Positions 1 to 64,000 of a DNA stretch of 64,000 nt are shown in pieces. A model generated the notes under the pieces. That model was not told the DNA's origin. It ran no database searches and saw nothing but the letters and a program-made list of their open reading frames with translations. Positions within the stretch are counted from its first letter, which is position 1. Each line of letters begins with the position of its first letter. The stretch covers positions 114,990,441 to 115,054,440 of the forward strand of contig OY726559.1 of assembly GCA_963383645.1 (NCBI GenBank), given 5' to 3'. Source of the stretch: Muscardinus avellanarius (Eukaryota > Chordata > Mammalia > Rodentia > Gliridae). A program made the translations under genes and the position numbers.

Positions 1-835
1 CCAGATCTATATTTTTAAATTTTTTATTTTGAAACAAAGTTTCACTAAGTTGCAGAGGGCCTCACTGAGTAGCTGAGGCTGTCTGCAAACCATGATCCTC
101 ATGTCATAGCCTCCCAAGTGCTGGGAGGACAAGCGTGGAGTAGGCAACACCATGCCCAGCTGTGTATTTTTTGAAACAGGGTCTCATTAAATTGCTGATG
201 CCTTGCTAACTTTTTTTTTTTTGGTGGTACTGGGGTTCCTGGAAACCCTTCTAACGTCTAGGCTACATTCCCAGACCTATTTTTATACTTTTTTATTTGG
301 AAACAGGGTCTCTTAAGCCAGCATGGCTGACTTCGAACCTGCATGATCTTCCTGTCACTGCCTCCCAAGCGCGGGGATTACAAGCGTGCACCACTACACC
401 TGGCCCTTGATAACTTTTTAAGGCTGACCTTGAACCTTCAATTCTCCTGACTCAGCTTCCCAGTACTGGGATTACAGGTGTGTAACACCACTCCCAGTTG
501 AGAGGAAATTTATTATTAATATTATTTTTTGTGGTACTAAGGATGGAATTCGGGGGCATTCTACCTCTGAGCTACACCCCTAGCCCTATTTTTTTATTCT
601 TTATTTTGAAACAGGGTCTCACTGAGTTGCGGAGGGCCTCACTAAGTAGCTGAGGCTGTCCACGTTCCGCGATCCTCCGGTCTCTGCCTCCCAAATGCTG
701 GGATTACAAGCGTGTGCTACCACACCCGGCTAAGGCAGGATTTGTTTTGTGTATTTGTTACACTTTTCTTTGGTACCTTGCTTTTCTATTTTCAACCAGC
801 TCTGGTTCACATGATTTCCTTAAGTAAAAATTCAG
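1..835. repeat. NUP210L intron before w1: antisense SINEs
   Basis: Four antisense dimeric SINE copies. The first is 1-161 (cut by the window edge). The second, 162-209 and 404-499, is one copy split by a younger insertion at 210-403. The last is 524-731. Each antisense copy reads poly-T, GGATGGAACCCAGG, TTTATTTTGAAACAGGGTCTC, then the reversed B1 half ending CCACGCCCGGC. Only 732-835 is single copy. Confidence 0.8.
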
Positions 836-62026
<61,191 letters not shown>

Positions 62027-62125
62027 CCTACTCGTGGACCCTAGACAAGGAGCCTACCGACGCCCTCTACACGGGCCTCCGCACCACTGGGAACTACAAA
62101 TAAAAGGGGTCTGAAGCTTTTTGTT
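62027..62125 (+). other. NUP210L: NUP210L 3' UTR (approximate end)
   Basis: Short 3' untranslated region between the stop codon and the first AATAAA at 62099-62104; cleavage is expected some 10-30 nt further on. The end point is an estimate. Confidence 0.6.
62099..62104 (+). terminator. NUP210L: Poly(A) signal AATAAA of NUP210L
   Basis: Canonical hexamer 73 nt after the stop codon, in sense orientation and outside any SINE. Confidence 0.75.
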
Positions 62126-62412
62126 GAAAGTTGCACATTGGATTGTGTTGTAAGACTGTCAGTTCATAAACACTAGGAAAACAAAAGTGAAGAGAGTGGA
62201 CTTTACATAGTAGATCTCAGTTTTTAAAACCAAGCTCTGACATCTCACCCTGCGGGTCTGAATGGGTAAGTGTCCCAAACGGACTTTAACACTTGGCCAC
62301 TTACTTGCCCCAAATGACTCTAGTGTTCCACTCTTCTGGTTGCCCTGAACACGCGAGGCAGGAAGTTTCTAGCAGTTAAAGAAGACAATAAACAGGATAT
62401 ATCCAAAATGTG
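62105..62412. other. Gap between the convergent genes
   Basis: About 300 bp of single-copy DNA between the poly(A) signals of NUP210L and RPS27. It has no SINE and I recognise no gene in it. Confidence 0.7.
62387..62392 (+). terminator. Possible distal poly(A) signal AATAAA
   Basis: A second sense AATAAA 283 nt after the first. It lies about 20 bp from the mirror-image signal of RPS27; if used, the two mRNAs would overlap at their 3' ends. Confidence 0.35.
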
Positions 62413-62418
62413 TTTATT
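62413..62418 (-). terminator. RPS27: Poly(A) signal AATAAA of RPS27
   Basis: Reads AATAAA on the minus strand (TTTATT on plus), 37 nt past the stop codon. This gives the very short 3' UTR usual for ribosomal protein mRNAs. Confidence 0.9.
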
Positions 62419-62454
62419 GGGATGGTTTCCCACTCATCTTGATTTAGGCTGCTT

Positions 62455-63351
<897 letters not shown>

Positions 63352-63383
63352 GTTCGCGTGAGGAGGTCGTCACCGCCGGAAAG
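63352..63383 (-). other. RPS27: RPS27 5' UTR with 5' TOP start
   Basis: On the minus strand the expected cap site lies in a pyrimidine run (CTTTCC, 63378-63383), followed by GGCGGTGACGACC and then the ATG. A 5' terminal oligopyrimidine tract is the mark of mTOR-controlled ribosomal protein mRNAs. The exact start base is inferred. Confidence 0.75.
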
Positions 63384-63520
63384 GAGCGAAAGCGGAAGTC
63401 CCGCCCCTTATATCCGGCGAGCTCCAGGAAGTGACGTGAGAGAGCTCCGTCGCCATCTTGGGAAGGTCCAGCTCGCGGTCGTCTGCAGGAGGTCCAGACC
63501 GCGGCCGCCATGTCCAGAAG
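63384..63520 (-). promoter_or_regulatory. RPS27: RPS27 core promoter in a CpG island
   Basis: A TATA-like ATATAAG lies at 63407-63413 (minus strand), about 25-30 bp before the inferred cap site. ETS-type GCGGAAGT lies at 63392-63399. A CAGGAAGTGACG composite (63425-63436) joins ETS and CRE-like sequence. CGCCATCTTG at 63451-63460 is a YY1-type motif. The CpG-rich stretch runs from about 62930 to 63520, and a further GCCGCCATCT lies in intron 1 (63171-63180). Such a mixture is usual for ribosomal protein promoters. Confidence 0.75.
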
Positions 63521-64000
63521 GTCTTTAAATGCTAGTTCTGTCACTGATATGTCGCCATATTCAGAGAGTTAACTTTCTATGTTAAATTCAGCCGTAGTCT
63601 CTGTCATGGGCTAAGTGAACACTTTATTTTTTTTTTTGTATTGGGATAAAACCCAGGGACGTTTTACCTCTGAGCTACACCTCCAGCCCTAATTTCTTTT
63701 CTTTTTTTTTTTTTGCGGGTCTGGAGATGAAACCCTGGGGTATTTTAGCTCCGAGCTACACCCCCTGCCCTATTTTTTATTTTTTATTTTGAAACCGGGT
63801 CTCACTGAGTTGCAGAGGGCCCCACTAAGTAGCTGAGGCTGTCCGCAAACCGTGATCCTCCAGGTCTCAGCCTACCGAATGCTGGATGACAAGCGTGCGC
63901 CACCACACCCAGCTCCTATTTTTTTTTTTTTTTTAAACAGGGTCTCACCAGGTTGATGAGTGTCTCAGTACTTGCTGAGGCTGTCTTTGAACCGATCCTC
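63521..64000. repeat. Upstream flank of RPS27: antisense SINEs
   Basis: 63521-63619 is single copy. Antisense SINEs follow at 63625-63700, 63703-63915 and 63920-64000 (cut by the window edge). No further gene is visible. Confidence 0.75.

Overview
The window is mammalian nuclear DNA from a rodent. It holds the 3' four fifths of NUP210L on the plus strand and the whole of RPS27 on the minus strand, arranged tail to tail. The same convergent pair is known on human chromosome 1q21. The rodent call rests on the dominant repeat, a dimeric SINE. Its left half is B1-like (7SL-derived, begins GCCGGGCGTGGTGGCGCACGC). Its right half is a tRNA/ID-like unit with an internal deletion (GTAGCTCAGAGGTAGAATGCC, then a GGGTTCCATCCCC box B). 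This matches the B1-dID type known from dormice, squirrel-related and some other non-muroid rodents. The copies do not look like the common squirrel or mouse SINEs I know, and I cannot name the family or species.

Layout. Positions 1-62026: NUP210L, entered in an intron. I place 33 coding exons (called w1-w33 here; they would be exons 8-40 if the gene has the 40 exons of the human gene). They sum to 4,652 coding bases, about 1,550 codons, all open, with GT-AG boundaries and matching phases throughout. They cover the lumenal body of a gp210-family nuclear pore membrane protein, one membrane segment (w31-w32) and a short C-terminal tail ending at 62026. A poly(A) signal follows at 62099. Positions 62455-63351 (minus): RPS27, four coding exons, 84 residues, with a TATA-like box, a 5' oligopyrimidine start and a CpG-rich promoter. 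After about 63620 the SINE carpet resumes.

Introns. Most intron sequence is SINE, in both orientations and often nested several deep. Between the SINEs lie ancient L1, L2 and MIR fragments, many microsatellites, one 50-bp minisatellite (7072-7337), two monomeric full-length ID elements (49364-49445 and 59722-59800) and a probable solo retroviral LTR (46967-48361, minus, 6-bp target duplication). A compact exon cluster at 40.58-43.46 kb and the stretch 60.2-63.6 kb are poor in SINEs.

Most notable: several insertions sit on or beside NUP210L splice sites. A SINE at w1 duplicated the 5' splice site itself. A SINE at w16 moved the likely branch point from 28 to 280 nt from the acceptor. SINEs or repeats abut the donors of w10, w17 and w25, and the LTR lies 47 bp before w31-type acceptor w24. 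The SINEs also insert repeatedly into one another at fixed points (the CTGTTTTAAAA junction and the AAAATAAAGAATA linker). A young subfamily carries a new hairpin. I found no bacterial-type, viral-coding or defence system here.
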